In this document: positions 1 to 6,912 of the stretch, piece after piece
Layout: each line of letters begins with the position of its first letter
Numbering within the stretch: position 1 is the stretch's first letter
Source: Thermoflexibacter sp.
GTDB lineage: Bacteria > Bacteroidota > Bacteroidia > Cytophagales > Thermoflexibacteraceae
Length of the DNA: 12,222 bases
Assembly: GCA_025455345.1 (NCBI GenBank)
Contig: JALOMS010000242.1
Location: 1 to 12,222 of the forward strand
Reading direction: 5' to 3'
Translations under genes and position numbers: made by a program
The notes under the pieces: model-generated
Database searches by the model: none
What the model was told of the DNA's origin: nothing
The model's input: the letters and a program-made list of their open reading frames with translations, nothing else

Positions 1-160
1 TAATGACCCTACGATGTTGGTGAATTGTGATAAAATAGTGATTCTCAAAGACGGGGAAGTATCAGAGCAGGGTACTTATGAGGAATTACTCCCTAAGCCT
101 GATTTCCAAGATATACTCATGCACCCTACGGAGGTCAAATTAGCCAGACAAGAAGCATAA
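1..160 (+). CDS. ABC transporter ATP-binding protein, C-terminal end (partial)
   Basis: This is the last 52 codons of a gene that enters from the left edge; the frame starts at base 2 and stops at TAA 158-160. The peptide contains CDKIVILKDGEV followed by EQGTYEELL. That is the standard stretch just after the H-loop of ABC ATPases, where other members read 'aDrIivLkdGrIvEqGtheELl'. The Walker A, Q-loop, signature and Walker B motifs lie outside the window, so the transported substrate cannot be inferred. The form of this tail is most like fused exporters (membrane domain plus ATPase, ABCB/ABCC-like) rather than importer ATPases, but that is an impression. The last residues (roughly HPTEVKLARQEA) are a short polar tail. 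A hairpin follows 6 bases after the stop. I am confident of the family and not of the subtype. Confidence 0.8.
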   Translation, partial: NDPTMLVNCDKIVILKDGEVSEQGTYEELLPKPDFQDILMHPTEVKLARQEA

Positions 161-165
161 ATCTT

Positions 166-204
166 AAACTTTGCGCTATATAGTGATGATTTGGCGCAAA
201 GTTT
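166..204 (+). terminator. Hairpin terminator after the ABC transporter gene
   Basis: A perfect 11-bp inverted repeat, AAACTTTGCGC (166-176) and GCGCAAAGTTT (194-204), encloses a 17-nt loop. It begins 6 bases after the ABC stop codon and is followed by a T-rich stretch (TTTTACACTTTTTATG). It also sits about 60 bases past the stop of the opposing gene at 266-577, so it may serve both strands. The loop is longer than usual for an intrinsic terminator. Confidence 0.6.
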
Positions 205-265
205 TACACTTTTTATGTTTCATCATCTTTAATTACATAGCAGAATTTAAGGATTGTTCTTTGGA

Positions 266-577
266 TTATTCTTCCTTATCTTCTGATTCACCTTTTAATA
301 ATTTAATATTTTCTTCTTTTTCCAGCAGTTGTATCTCCAAGCTATTGACTTTGTTTTGCACTGATTCTAATTTTTTGGCTCTTGCGCGAATCTCAAGGTC
401 AAACTCCTTTTGTTTTTTTTCAAAATCAATCCATGATTTTTTGTATTCTTTTTTAATTTCCTCGATTTCTCCCTTCAGTTTCTTTAGCTTTCTATTGAAA
501 AATAAGTAACTAAGCCCTCCCCCTAATCCTACTGCTCCTACTATCCAAAGAGTAAATTCCAATGAACTAATTTCCAT
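266..577 (-). CDS. Small membrane-anchored coiled-coil protein, function unknown
   Basis: This is a 103-residue protein. It opens with a short polar stretch and one hydrophobic, glycine-rich segment (about residues 10-27, containing WIVGAVGLGGGLSYLFF). The rest is almost purely charged helix rich in K, E, L and I, with heptad-like spacing (about 29-97), and ends in an acidic tail (ESEDKEE). The likely topology is a single N-terminal membrane anchor with a long cytoplasmic coiled coil, as in small LemA- or YtxH-like scaffold proteins, but no named family is recognised. The start is ATG 577-575 with no Shine-Dalgarno site, as is usual in Bacteroidota. The overlapping plus-strand ORF at 171-509 is low in complexity (S/F-rich) and is rejected as its shadow. 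The gene is convergent with the ABC gene and divergent from the cyclase. Confidence 0.65.
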   Translation of the reverse strand: MEISSLEFTLWIVGAVGLGGGLSYLFFNRKLKKLKGEIEEIKKEYKKSWIDFEKKQKEFDLEIRARAKKLESVQNKVNSLEIQLLEKEENIKLLKGESEDKEE

Positions 578-906
578 ATATTATACTTTAAGTTTACATT
601 TTTTTAAAATTAATAGCCTAATGATTTTCAAATTACAAAAGCACATATTTGTACAAGAATCCATTTGAAATCTAAGCTATTCTCTATTGCAATTTAGAAA
701 AGATTTGATAGATAATACCAATAGCAAGCAGAAATATGATTTGAAGCAAGGAAGCCTCAACGATTAGTGATACACTTTAAAGTAGAAAATTGGACAGGAA
801 CAAAAGAATCTTTTTGGCTATTACGATTTTTTTTTGTATCTTTATTTGGATTTATATAGGTTTGAGTTAAATTTGAATAAATAGACGGTAATCTTTATTC
901 AATCCA
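578..906. other. Divergent intergenic region (329 bp)
   Basis: This is AT-rich non-coding DNA between the starts of the coiled-coil gene (-) and the cyclase gene (+). It holds one clear promoter candidate for the cyclase (833-864). I found no TAnnTTTG element on the minus strand for the coiled-coil gene, and no RNA gene or long inverted repeat. Confidence 0.6.
833..864 (+). promoter_or_regulatory. Bacteroidota-type promoter for the cyclase gene
   Basis: TTTG at 833-836 and TAGGTTTG at 857-864 are separated by 20 nt. This matches the known Bacteroidota sigma-A pattern (TTTG or TTG near -33, TAnnTTTG near -7). Transcription would begin around 871, leaving a leader of about 35 nt before ATG 907. 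Confidence 0.55.
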
Positions 907-2586
907 ATGCAATACATTTTCTCATTATACTTGAAAAATACTTTATTTTGTCTTATTTCTTTACTTATCATTCATTTTTCCTGCTTTGCTCAAGATGAGG
1001 CGAGCGCAAGGATAGAGGAGTATGTACAAAAAGGTGAGAATAAGAATGCAATGAATGAAGCATTGAAAATTGCCAAATCCCTGCATGAGCAAAAACGAGA
1101 TAGAGAAGCCCTGCTTTTTTATGAAAAGGCATCAGAAATTTCTGAACAAGTAAATGACCTTTCGCTAAGAGCAAAAGCCTACGAAGAATTAGGCGATGCC
1201 TATTATAGAAATAACTCCGCAGATAAGGCTATCAGATGCTTGAATACCTCTGCCTTGTATTACGCAAATGTCGGTGCCGCCCAATCACAGACCTCCGTAA
1301 TCAATAGGATAGGCTATACAGAACGAACAAAGAAGAAAAACTATGATGCTGCAATTAAGCATTTCAAACGTGCCTTACAAATAGCCCAACAAAATAATAT
1401 TTTTTCTTCCCAACTCAAGAGTTATGAACTTTTGGAGGCAACTTATACCGAAAAAGGAGATACACAGAATGCTCAGGTTTACAGAAGTTTGATAAGTGAG
1501 CTTAAGAAAGCACCCAATTCTGAAAAGATAAGCAAAATTGATGTGGAGTTGCAGGCAACTCAAGAGCAGTTAGAGGCATTGAGAACTACCAATGAGAGCC
1601 AGAAAAAAGAACTTCAAAGTAAGATTGTATTGTTTGAAAAAGAAAAAAACAAGCTCAATAAGGAACTCACCGCAAGGGCTGACTCTTTGGAAAATGCTAA
1701 TTATGAAGCAAAAATGGCAGAGTCCAAAGCCATGGCAGAATCAGAAGAAAGAAAAAGAATCCAAACACAATTGTATTTTTCTTTTGGAGGTATGATTCTC
1801 TTATTAATATTTTCTGGATTCTTGTTTTCATTGTACCGCAGTAGAAATATTGCCAATAAAAAATTAGCAGAGCAAAATATACAGATAAAAAAACAAGCTG
1901 ATGAGCTGGAAAGAAAAGGCAATGAGTTGCATAGGGAAAAAGAAAAATCAGAACGCCTTTTATTGAATATTTTGCCTGCAAAAGTTGCTGAAGAACTCAA
2001 AGACAAAAACTATACAACCCCTCGTCATTATGAGATGGTAACTGTCCTATTTACTGATTTCAAAGGTTTTACAAGTATAGCCGAACAGATGACTCCAGAA
2101 GAAATCATCAGAGAACTCAATATGATTTTTAGTGAGTTTGATAGGATATGCAAGGAATACCGCTTAGAAAAGATAAAAACCATAGGGGATGCCTATATGT
2201 GTGCGGGAGGTATTCCTGAGCCTAATTCTACCAATCCTATTGATGCCGTCAATGCCGCCTTAGAAATGCAGAATTATATGAGAGTGCTTGCCGAACAGAA
2301 ACAGATGCGCGGCGAACATTTTTTTGAATTGCGTTTGGGCATCAATACGGGACCTGTGGTAGCGGGTGTAGTTGGGGAATCCAAGTTTGCCTATGATATT
2401 TGGGGAGATACGGTCAATCTGGCAAGCCGCATGGAGTCTGGCGGAGAGCCAGGACGAGTGAATATCTCTGACCATACTTACGAACTGGTCAAAGAGCATT
2501 TCGATTGCATGTATCGAGGTAAAATCAGTGTAAAAAATAAGGGAGAGGTCAATATGTATTTTGTAAACCATAAAAAATGGTGGTAA
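907..2586 (+). CDS. Membrane class III adenylate cyclase with N-terminal TPR sensor region
   Basis: This 559-residue protein should make cAMP from ATP at the inner membrane. In order, it has a signal peptide (1-28, cleavage near CFA|Q); TPR-like helical repeats predicted to be periplasmic (about 30-200; AYEELGDAYY at 91 and the AAIKHFKRALQIA helix near 148 are typical); a coiled coil (about 207-287); one transmembrane helix (about 288-309); a cytoplasmic coiled coil (314-350) leading into SERLLLNILPAKVAEELK; and the cyclase domain (about 376-555). The catalytic set is complete: metal-binding D384 (FTDFKGFT) and D428 (TIGDAYM), adenine-selecting K424 and D497 (YDIWGD), and transition-state N504 and R508 (VNLASRM). 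A guanylate cyclase would have E and C in place of K424 and D497, so ATP is the predicted substrate. It probably acts as a homodimer through the coiled coils, but the stimulus sensed by the TPR part is unknown. The gene stands alone, with a promoter at 833-864 and a hairpin after it. Confidence 0.93.
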   Translation: MQYIFSLYLKNTLFCLISLLIIHFSCFAQDEASARIEEYVQKGENKNAMNEALKIAKSLHEQKRDREALLFYEKASEISEQVNDLSLRAKAYEELGDAYYRNNSADKAIRCLNTSALYYANVGAAQSQTSVINRIGYTERTKKKNYDAAIKHFKRALQIAQQNNIFSSQLKSYELLEATYTEKGDTQNAQVYRSLISELKKAPNSEKISKIDVELQATQEQLEALRTTNESQKKELQSKIVLFEKEKNKLNKELTARADSLENANYEAKMAESKAMAESEERKRIQTQLYFSFGGMILLLIFSGFLFSLYRSRNIANKKLAEQNIQIKKQADELERKGNELHREKEKSERLLLNILPAKVAEELKDKNYTTPRHYEMVTVLFTDFKGFTSIAEQMTPEEIIRELNMIFSEFDRICKEYRLEKIKTIGDAYMCAGGIPEPNSTNPIDAVNAALEMQNYMRVLAEQKQMRGEHFFELRLGINTGPVVAGVVGESKFAYDIWGDTVNLASRMESGGEPGRVNISDHTYELVKEHFDCMYRGKISVKNKGEVNMYFVNHKKWW

Positions 2587-2667
2587 GTCTGATTTGATAA
2601 AAATAAACCCCAATAAATTCTTCCTAATTTTCGTTTATCCTTCCCTTCATCAATCCTCCTCCTACAA

Positions 2668-2692
2668 ATAAAAGTGGACAGCCCACTTTTAT
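2668..2692 (+). terminator. Hairpin terminator after the cyclase gene
   Basis: A perfect 10-bp stem, ATAAAAGTGG (2668-2677) and CCACTTTTAT (2683-2692), has a 5-nt loop. It lies 82 bases after the cyclase stop. The T-run is inside the 3' arm rather than after it, so termination may be weak. Confidence 0.5.
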
Positions 2693-2864
2693 CTTACATG
2701 AATAGGCACTTTCAAACACCAATCTCCTAAAAGTGTGGTTTAGTTTTTGTATATTCTTTAATTAATCCTAAACAAGAACGAACTTTAACAAGTTTTTTAT
2801 CTTAAATCGTTCATATTCAATTTAACTAAAAACATTTTATTCCTAATTGCGCTATTTGATTCGT

Positions 2865-4241
2865 ATGAGAAAAAGTATTTTTGTTTTTACCCTAATCATC
2901 ACATTTTGTATCACAGGCGTTTCTTCTATGTACGCCCAATTGCTTGACTCTTTGGCATTGTCCAATGAGAAAATTTATACCTCTTTAGAAGAAGCACTCA
3001 AAGAAAGTGAGAAAGTTTATCGCTTGGACTTATCAAGCTATGGAGTAGATACTTGGGGCGACCAAACCTCTGCGCTAAACGAATTGCCCGAAAGTATCAG
3101 CAAATTGACAAAGTTACAGGAATTGGACTTGAGTGAGAATAATCTCACTGCCTTACCAAATACAATCGGCGAGCTTAAAAATTTGCAGTTCTTGTATTTA
3201 CACTCGAATAAAATAAAAAATCTACCTTCTTCTATTGGTAAATTAATTAATCTAAAAAAATTGACCTTAGAGGCAAATAGATTGATAGACTTGCCTAAAG
3301 AATTTGCAGGACTATCCTCCCTGATTTCTTTGGATTTAGACCATAACTTATTTGTTAATTTTCCTATATTTATTACACAACTGTCTAATTTAGAAGAGCT
3401 TTCTATTCACTCTAACTCCATACAAAGTTTACCAGCTCAGATAGGAAATCTTAGCAAACTCAAGAGCATAGAACTATGGGACAATAGAATTACGGAATTT
3501 CCTGAAGAAATAGGTAACCTATCAAACTTAATTTATTTGGACGCTAACTCGAATCTATTGACAAGTTTGCCCACAAGTATAGGGAAATTAGGAAATGTTA
3601 CTTTCTTGAATCTTACACAAAATAGCCTAAAAAAATTACCCCCAAGTATAGGTGGTATGAAGAAACTACTTGGTGCGGATTTGTCTTATAATGCTTTAGA
3701 ATCTCTGCCTGCTGAAATAGGAAGTCTTACTGCACTAAAAAATTTGGACTTGACAAGCAATCAGTTGGTCAGTCTCCCCGCAGAAATAGGAAAACTAAGC
3801 CAAATAGAACAGTTAGACCTGAATGTAAATAAGCTGGGTAGTTTGCCAAAGGAAATCGCTAATCTGAAGAAAATAAAAGAATTAGTTTTATTTCAAAATG
3901 AATTGACTTCCCTGCCCTTAGAGATAGGGAATATGACGGACTTAGTGAGTATAGACCTTAATACCAATAAATTAACATCACTCCCTAAAGAAATAGGCAA
4001 GCTCAATAATGTACAAGTCTTGGTATTATGGGGTAATAAACTTAGCCAACTACCCAATGAGATATGCGGTATGGAGGGTTTGATGGCAATAGAACTTCAA
4101 GACAATCAGATGACCAAAATGCCTGCTTGTATTAATAAAATTACCAATTTGATAAAGATAGACCTCAGTCATAACAATATTTCTGCTGATGAAAAGAAAA
4201 GACTCACAGACCTTTTCCCTGCGGCACAGTTAGACTTTTAA
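2865..4241 (+). CDS. Secreted leucine-rich-repeat (LRR) protein
   Basis: This is a 458-residue protein from ATG 2865. The frame can be extended to a TTG at 2847, but that would put MRYLIR in front of an otherwise normal signal peptide, so the ATG is preferred. The signal peptide covers 1-24 (hydrophobic core IFVFTLIITFCITGV, cleavage near MYA|Q). Next comes an N-terminal cap, with IYTSLEEALKESEKVYRLDLS at about 37-57, of a type common in Bacteroidota LRR proteins. Fifteen uninterrupted repeats of exactly 23 residues follow (81-425), of the form LxxLxxLxLxxNxLxxLPxxIGx, and then a final partial repeat and helical cap (426-458). This is the 'LPxxIG' bacterial/plant-type LRR class, which folds into a curved solenoid for protein binding. 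There is no C-terminal sorting domain, lipobox or membrane anchor, so the product is periplasmic or released. The ligand is unknown. No catalytic domain is present. A strong terminator follows. Confidence 0.9.
   Translation: MRKSIFVFTLIITFCITGVSSMYAQLLDSLALSNEKIYTSLEEALKESEKVYRLDLSSYGVDTWGDQTSALNELPESISKLTKLQELDLSENNLTALPNTIGELKNLQFLYLHSNKIKNLPSSIGKLINLKKLTLEANRLIDLPKEFAGLSSLISLDLDHNLFVNFPIFITQLSNLEELSIHSNSIQSLPAQIGNLSKLKSIELWDNRITEFPEEIGNLSNLIYLDANSNLLTSLPTSIGKLGNVTFLNLTQNSLKKLPPSIGGMKKLLGADLSYNALESLPAEIGSLTALKNLDLTSNQLVSLPAEIGKLSQIEQLDLNVNKLGSLPKEIANLKKIKELVLFQNELTSLPLEIGNMTDLVSIDLNTNKLTSLPKEIGKLNNVQVLVLWGNKLSQLPNEICGMEGLMAIELQDNQMTKMPACINKITNLIKIDLSHNNISADEKKRLTDLFPAAQLDF
3105..4139 (+). 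repeat. Fifteen in-frame 69-bp LRR-coding repeats
   Basis: The LRR gene has an exact 69-nt coding period over 15 units, with no insertion or deletion. The DNA units have diverged (most conserved at the LPxxIG codons), so the array is old and held by protein-level selection rather than recently amplified. Confidence 0.85.
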
Positions 4242-4267
4242 GCAATAAAGCAAGAGTTTTTAGTTGG

Positions 4268-4315
4268 TAACCTTACTAATTTTCAAAAGAATTAGTAAGG
4301 TTATGCTATTTTTTT
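4268..4315 (+). terminator. Strong intrinsic terminator after the LRR gene
   Basis: A perfect 14-bp stem (4268-4281 with 4290-4303; arm TAACCTTACTAATT) has an 8-nt loop and is followed by GC then TATTTTTTT. It starts 26 bases after the LRR stop and lies between converging genes. The T-run is on the plus-strand side only, so it mainly serves the LRR gene. Confidence 0.85.
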
Positions 4316-4338
4316 AATGCTAAAGTTTGAAGCACATT

Positions 4339-5341
4339 TTATGTATCATCTTCACTCGATTCTCTAAAAGGTTTTTCATATTCAGGTTTTATCATTTTCC
4401 AAATAATAGGCGAATAATCTCGCTTATCAAGCATAGAAAATAAGACAGAAGGATATAATAAGGTCTGAAAATAAAGTGCAGTATCCTTCCGATTACCTAA
4501 ATCTTTAAAATTTTCTTTACAATAATTTTCTATTTTTTGATAATTTTCAGTTAGCTTATCTACTGTATTTCTGACCCAATCGTAAAACTCATCAGGGACT
4601 TTATCCAAAATGGCTTCAAAAGATTGATTGGTGCTTAGATACTCCCAAATATTCTTGGACGATACTCGCGTCAAAATCCTATGCAAACGTACATATTCCT
4701 CGAACTTGACCTTTACACGAAATCCTGAATCAAAGCGAATTACAAAACCTTCTCTATCTTTTTCTTGTAGCGTTTGAAGGGCATATAAATCATAGATTCC
4801 ATCATATCGCTTGACCACAGGAAAACCTATTTCGGGTAATTCTTCTTCTTTGCCTGTTTCTTTATCAATCACCGCCAATAAAATCAGTTCTTCCTTCTGT
4901 CCATAGTCTATCACAATCCTATTTTCAGGATAAATAATCTCGAACAGATATGTTTTCTGAGGATTAATCAAAGGCAGTGTGTGTGCATACTTAGTATGTA
5001 GTAAGGCATTGGCTTTGATGGCTTGTTTGCTATCAAAAGAACCTCGTGTAGCAATAAAGTATTGACCTTTATGGGGATATAAAATTCCTAAAGAGCCGTC
5101 CAATTTTTCAAAAACTTCAAAATTTTCTATTGCGAAAAGGGCGGGCTATAATTTGATAATCCCTGTCCATAATCAATCCTCGACAAAGCAAAGTCCATTC
5201 GTTCCAAACTCTTTCATACTGTGCCTTTGGAGAGTAATTATAAATAGTGAGTTCACTATCAGGATGTTGCTGTGCATAAATATAACCTTCATCAATTAAT
5301 TGATGTAAAAATTGGATTTCCATGCGTTTGTAGATTGTCAT
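4339..5341 (-). pseudogene. T4 Rnl1-type RNA ligase, broken by frameshift and probable small deletion
   Basis: Two adjacent minus-strand frames together make one RNA ligase. The 5' piece (5341-5117, 74 codons) reads FLHQLIDEGYIY, then WTLLCRGLIMD and IIARPF, which is the N-terminal part of bacterial Rnl1-like ligases, and hits TGA at 5119-5117. The 3' piece is open from 5145 to 4339. It carries the nucleotidyl-transferase motifs: motif I EKLDGSLG, with the AMP-accepting lysine at codon 5106-5104; ATRGS; motif III FEIIYPENRIV; motif IV EGFVIRF; and motif V RVKVKFEEY. It ends with the C-terminal domain. The two frames differ by one base between 5117 and 5145. A single-base repair would join RPF to NFEVFEKLDG but still lack the KFFN segment that relatives carry between them, so several codons were probably lost. 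The 3' frame has no other stop, so the damage looks recent. The first start may be ATG 5341 or ATG 5323. Intact relatives seal RNA ends using ATP. Confidence 0.75.
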
Positions 5342-5408
5342 TAACTTACAAATCTACGAAGTTTCTGACTAAAATATGTTTTATATTGTCTTCGTTCTCA
5401 AAAGTGCA

Positions 5409-5421
5409 AAGTCGCCGACTT
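5409..5421. repeat. 13-nt palindrome upstream of the broken RNA ligase
   Basis: AAGTCG (5409-5414) and CGACTT (5416-5421) form a perfect inverted repeat around one central C, in otherwise AT-rich DNA 68 bases upstream of ATG 5341. It could be an operator or a small hairpin; it has no T-run and there is no further evidence of function. Confidence 0.3.
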
Positions 5422-5533
5422 AAAATAGTGCTTATTTTGGGTTTTCCACAACTGACAAAATGAACACCTTATTCACAATGCTGTAAGTAATATTTGCATT
5501 TCTTTTTATACTTAATCAACAAAAGTTTTAATC

Positions 5534-5570
5534 ATTTGTCTGACACCTTTGAGGTGTCAGACAAGTTTTT
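5534..5570 (-). terminator. Hairpin terminator after the SPFH gene
   Basis: A perfect 13-bp stem, TTGTCTGACACCT (5536-5548) and AGGTGTCAGACAA (5552-5564), has a 3-nt loop and extends outward by a T-G and an A-T pair. It begins 10 bases past the SPFH stop codon. The plus-strand side is followed by GTTTTT, so it may also stop plus-strand transcription. Confidence 0.75.
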
Positions 5571-5575
5571 GAATA

Positions 5576-6460
5576 TCAATTCCCTTTTTTTCTTTTTTCC
5601 TTTTCATTAGTTGGGAATGTTGTATTATACGCTGGAGTCTGAGCTTGTGATGAGTTCGCTGTTTCTGAAGGATTAATCAAATATGGCGTTTTCCCATCTG
5701 TAATGATAATTTTAGTATTGGGTGAGGTAGATAGATTTTGCATCACCTCCAAACTCTTGTACTGAATGAGCAGGTCATTCAATCCCTCCGAGATAATTTT
5801 TTGGGCATCACGTACACCTTCTGCCTCTACCCGCTTGCGCTCTGCCTCTCTGCGCTCTTTGTTGAGTATAAATTCCATGCGCTGTGCTTCTTGCTCTGAC
5901 TCCAATTTGTCCTCTATTGCTTTTGCCAAACCGCTTGGAAGCCTAATGCTTTTGAGCAGTACATTTTCTATTACAAAGCCTCTATCCCCCAAAATATCCA
6001 TCATCTTTTTGGCAATGGCTTGTTCTATGTTTTCTCTTTCGGAGGTATGCATATCTTTCGCATAAAACTGTGAAGTAACATCAGCCGCCGCAGACCTTAA
6101 TACACTTAGAATGATTTGTTCTCCATTAGAAATATGCCCTACTGACTCTAAAATTTTAATCGCATAATCTGGCTTTACGTGATACAGAATCGCCAACTCA
6201 GAGGCAATGGTTAAGCCTTCTTTCGATGGCAAAGATTCCAAATTAATTTGCATATTGATAGTACGCGTAGGCACTTTGAGTACAGTTGAAAAAAAAGGAT
6301 TGAAAGTATAAAGACCGGGAGATAATACTTTGGGTATAAGTTTTCCAAATTTCCGTTTTACCCCTACTTCATCTTGCTTAACAGTAGCACAGCTTGTTAG
6401 AAAGGCGAGGAAACCCAATGCACACGAGAGTGCAAAAGAATAAAACAGTCGATTCTTCAT
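5576..6460 (-). CDS. SPFH/band 7 (prohibitin-like) lipoprotein
   Basis: This 294-residue protein has an N-terminal hydrophobic segment (about 5-22) ending in the lipobox LTSC, with C24 the likely lipidated residue. The SPFH domain (about 26-195) starts VKQDEVGVKRKFGKLIPKVL and includes LSPGLYTFNPF and the prohibitin-like LRSAAADVTSQFYAKD region. A charged coiled coil follows (about 190-232, EQEAQRMEFILNKERREAERKR), then a polar, low-complexity tail with PYLINPS (about 266-272) and ending KEKRKKGN. SPFH proteins form large membrane-bound ring assemblies that organise membrane domains or control proteases such as FtsH; that role is family knowledge, not visible here. A lipobox would place this one on the outer face of the inner membrane or on the outer membrane, unlike HflK/HflC-type proteins that keep a transmembrane helix. 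The start is ATG 6460-6458. The gene stands alone and is closed by a hairpin. Confidence 0.88.
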   Translation of the reverse strand: MKNRLFYSFALSCALGFLAFLTSCATVKQDEVGVKRKFGKLIPKVLSPGLYTFNPFFSTVLKVPTRTINMQINLESLPSKEGLTIASELAILYHVKPDYAIKILESVGHISNGEQIILSVLRSAAADVTSQFYAKDMHTSERENIEQAIAKKMMDILGDRGFVIENVLLKSIRLPSGLAKAIEDKLESEQEAQRMEFILNKERREAERKRVEAEGVRDAQKIISEGLNDLLIQYKSLEVMQNLSTSPNTKIIITDGKTPYLINPSETANSSQAQTPAYNTTFPTNEKEKRKKGN

Positions 6461-6492
6461 GTTGTTGTTAATTGGTGAATGATTATTTTTTT

Positions 6493-6534
6493 AATACACA
6501 TTTACTTAAAGTTTTGTTTAACTTTATGTGTATT
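6493..6534 (-). repeat. Bulged hairpin just upstream of the SPFH start
   Basis: AATACACAT (6493-6501) pairs with ATGTGTATT (6526-6534), and AAAGTT (6508-6513) pairs with AACTTT (6520-6525). The 3' arms are contiguous and the 5' arms are separated by a 6-nt bulge, giving 15 bp and a 6-nt loop. It ends 32 bases before the SPFH ATG. It could be a leader structure or a regulator site; there is no U-run, so it is not a terminator. Confidence 0.4.
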
Positions 6535-6843
6535 TAGCATAACGAAAAAAATATTTTTAGGTTTCAGTTTTACTCAAAGGAAAAGCAAATCTTCAAATGA
6601 TAACTATCAAATAGGAAAGGATAATTTAGCCGCAATCGTGATTACCTGCGCGCTCCTCTAAAGGCACAGGCTCTTGTAACTAAAAAATATTCAAAGCTAA
6701 AATTTGAAGCAGTGAGAAGTATATATATTAGTGCTTATACCTTGTACAGTATTAAAAAAATAAAGAAAATTACTTTTTACCTGTTTACCTTTTATAAATA
6801 AGGCAATAAAGTTAAAATTTTTAATGTGTATGTATGCTTCTTG

Positions 6844-6878
6844 AAAAAGAACGGTGGATTTTCCGCCGTTCTTTTTTA
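6844..6878 (-). terminator. Bidirectional-looking terminator after the NYN-CSD gene
   Basis: A 14-bp stem with one G-T pair joins AAAAAGAACGGTGG (6844-6857) to CCGCCGTTCTTTTT (6863-6876) around a 5-nt loop. It begins 36 bases past the NYN-CSD stop. The A-run on one arm and the T-run on the other give a U-run in either direction, which is typical of terminators working on both strands. Confidence 0.8.
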
Positions 6879-6912
6879 TTATTTCTAAAATCTTTATTTA
6901 CAACATCTTAGT

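Larger units (their letters stand above)
6461..6912. other. Structured intergenic region (452 bp) upstream of the SPFH gene
   Basis: No convincing gene is present; the 60-codon plus-strand ORF at 6479-6661 has no family resemblance. The region contains a bulged 15-bp hairpin (6493-6534), a G+C-rich island (about 6630-6675) that can fold on the minus strand, and the terminator of the NYN gene (6844-6878). The first two would lie in the 5' leader of the SPFH transcript if its promoter is distal. I found no exact TAnnTTTG element for the SPFH gene within 200 bases. Confidence 0.5.

Noticed and set aside
171..509. Plus-strand ORF of 112 codons opposite the coiled-coil gene
   Set aside because: Its product is S/F/L-rich and low in complexity, as expected of the antisense of a K/E-rich coiled coil, and it overlaps the terminator of the ABC gene.
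2781..2798. AACTT-TAAC-AAGTT followed by a T-run upstream of the LRR gene
   Set aside because: The stem is only 5 bp and AT-rich in AT-rich DNA; it would be expected by chance.
2847..2864. TTG start for the LRR protein
   Set aside because: ATG 2865 gives a normal signal peptide beginning MRKS; the TTG start only adds six residues with no support.
6620..6680. Short minus-strand peptide ending EERAGNHDCG that looks coding-like
   Set aside because: It is only 17 codons between stops, with no start codon and no family recognised. It may be a gene remnant, but the signal is too short to call.
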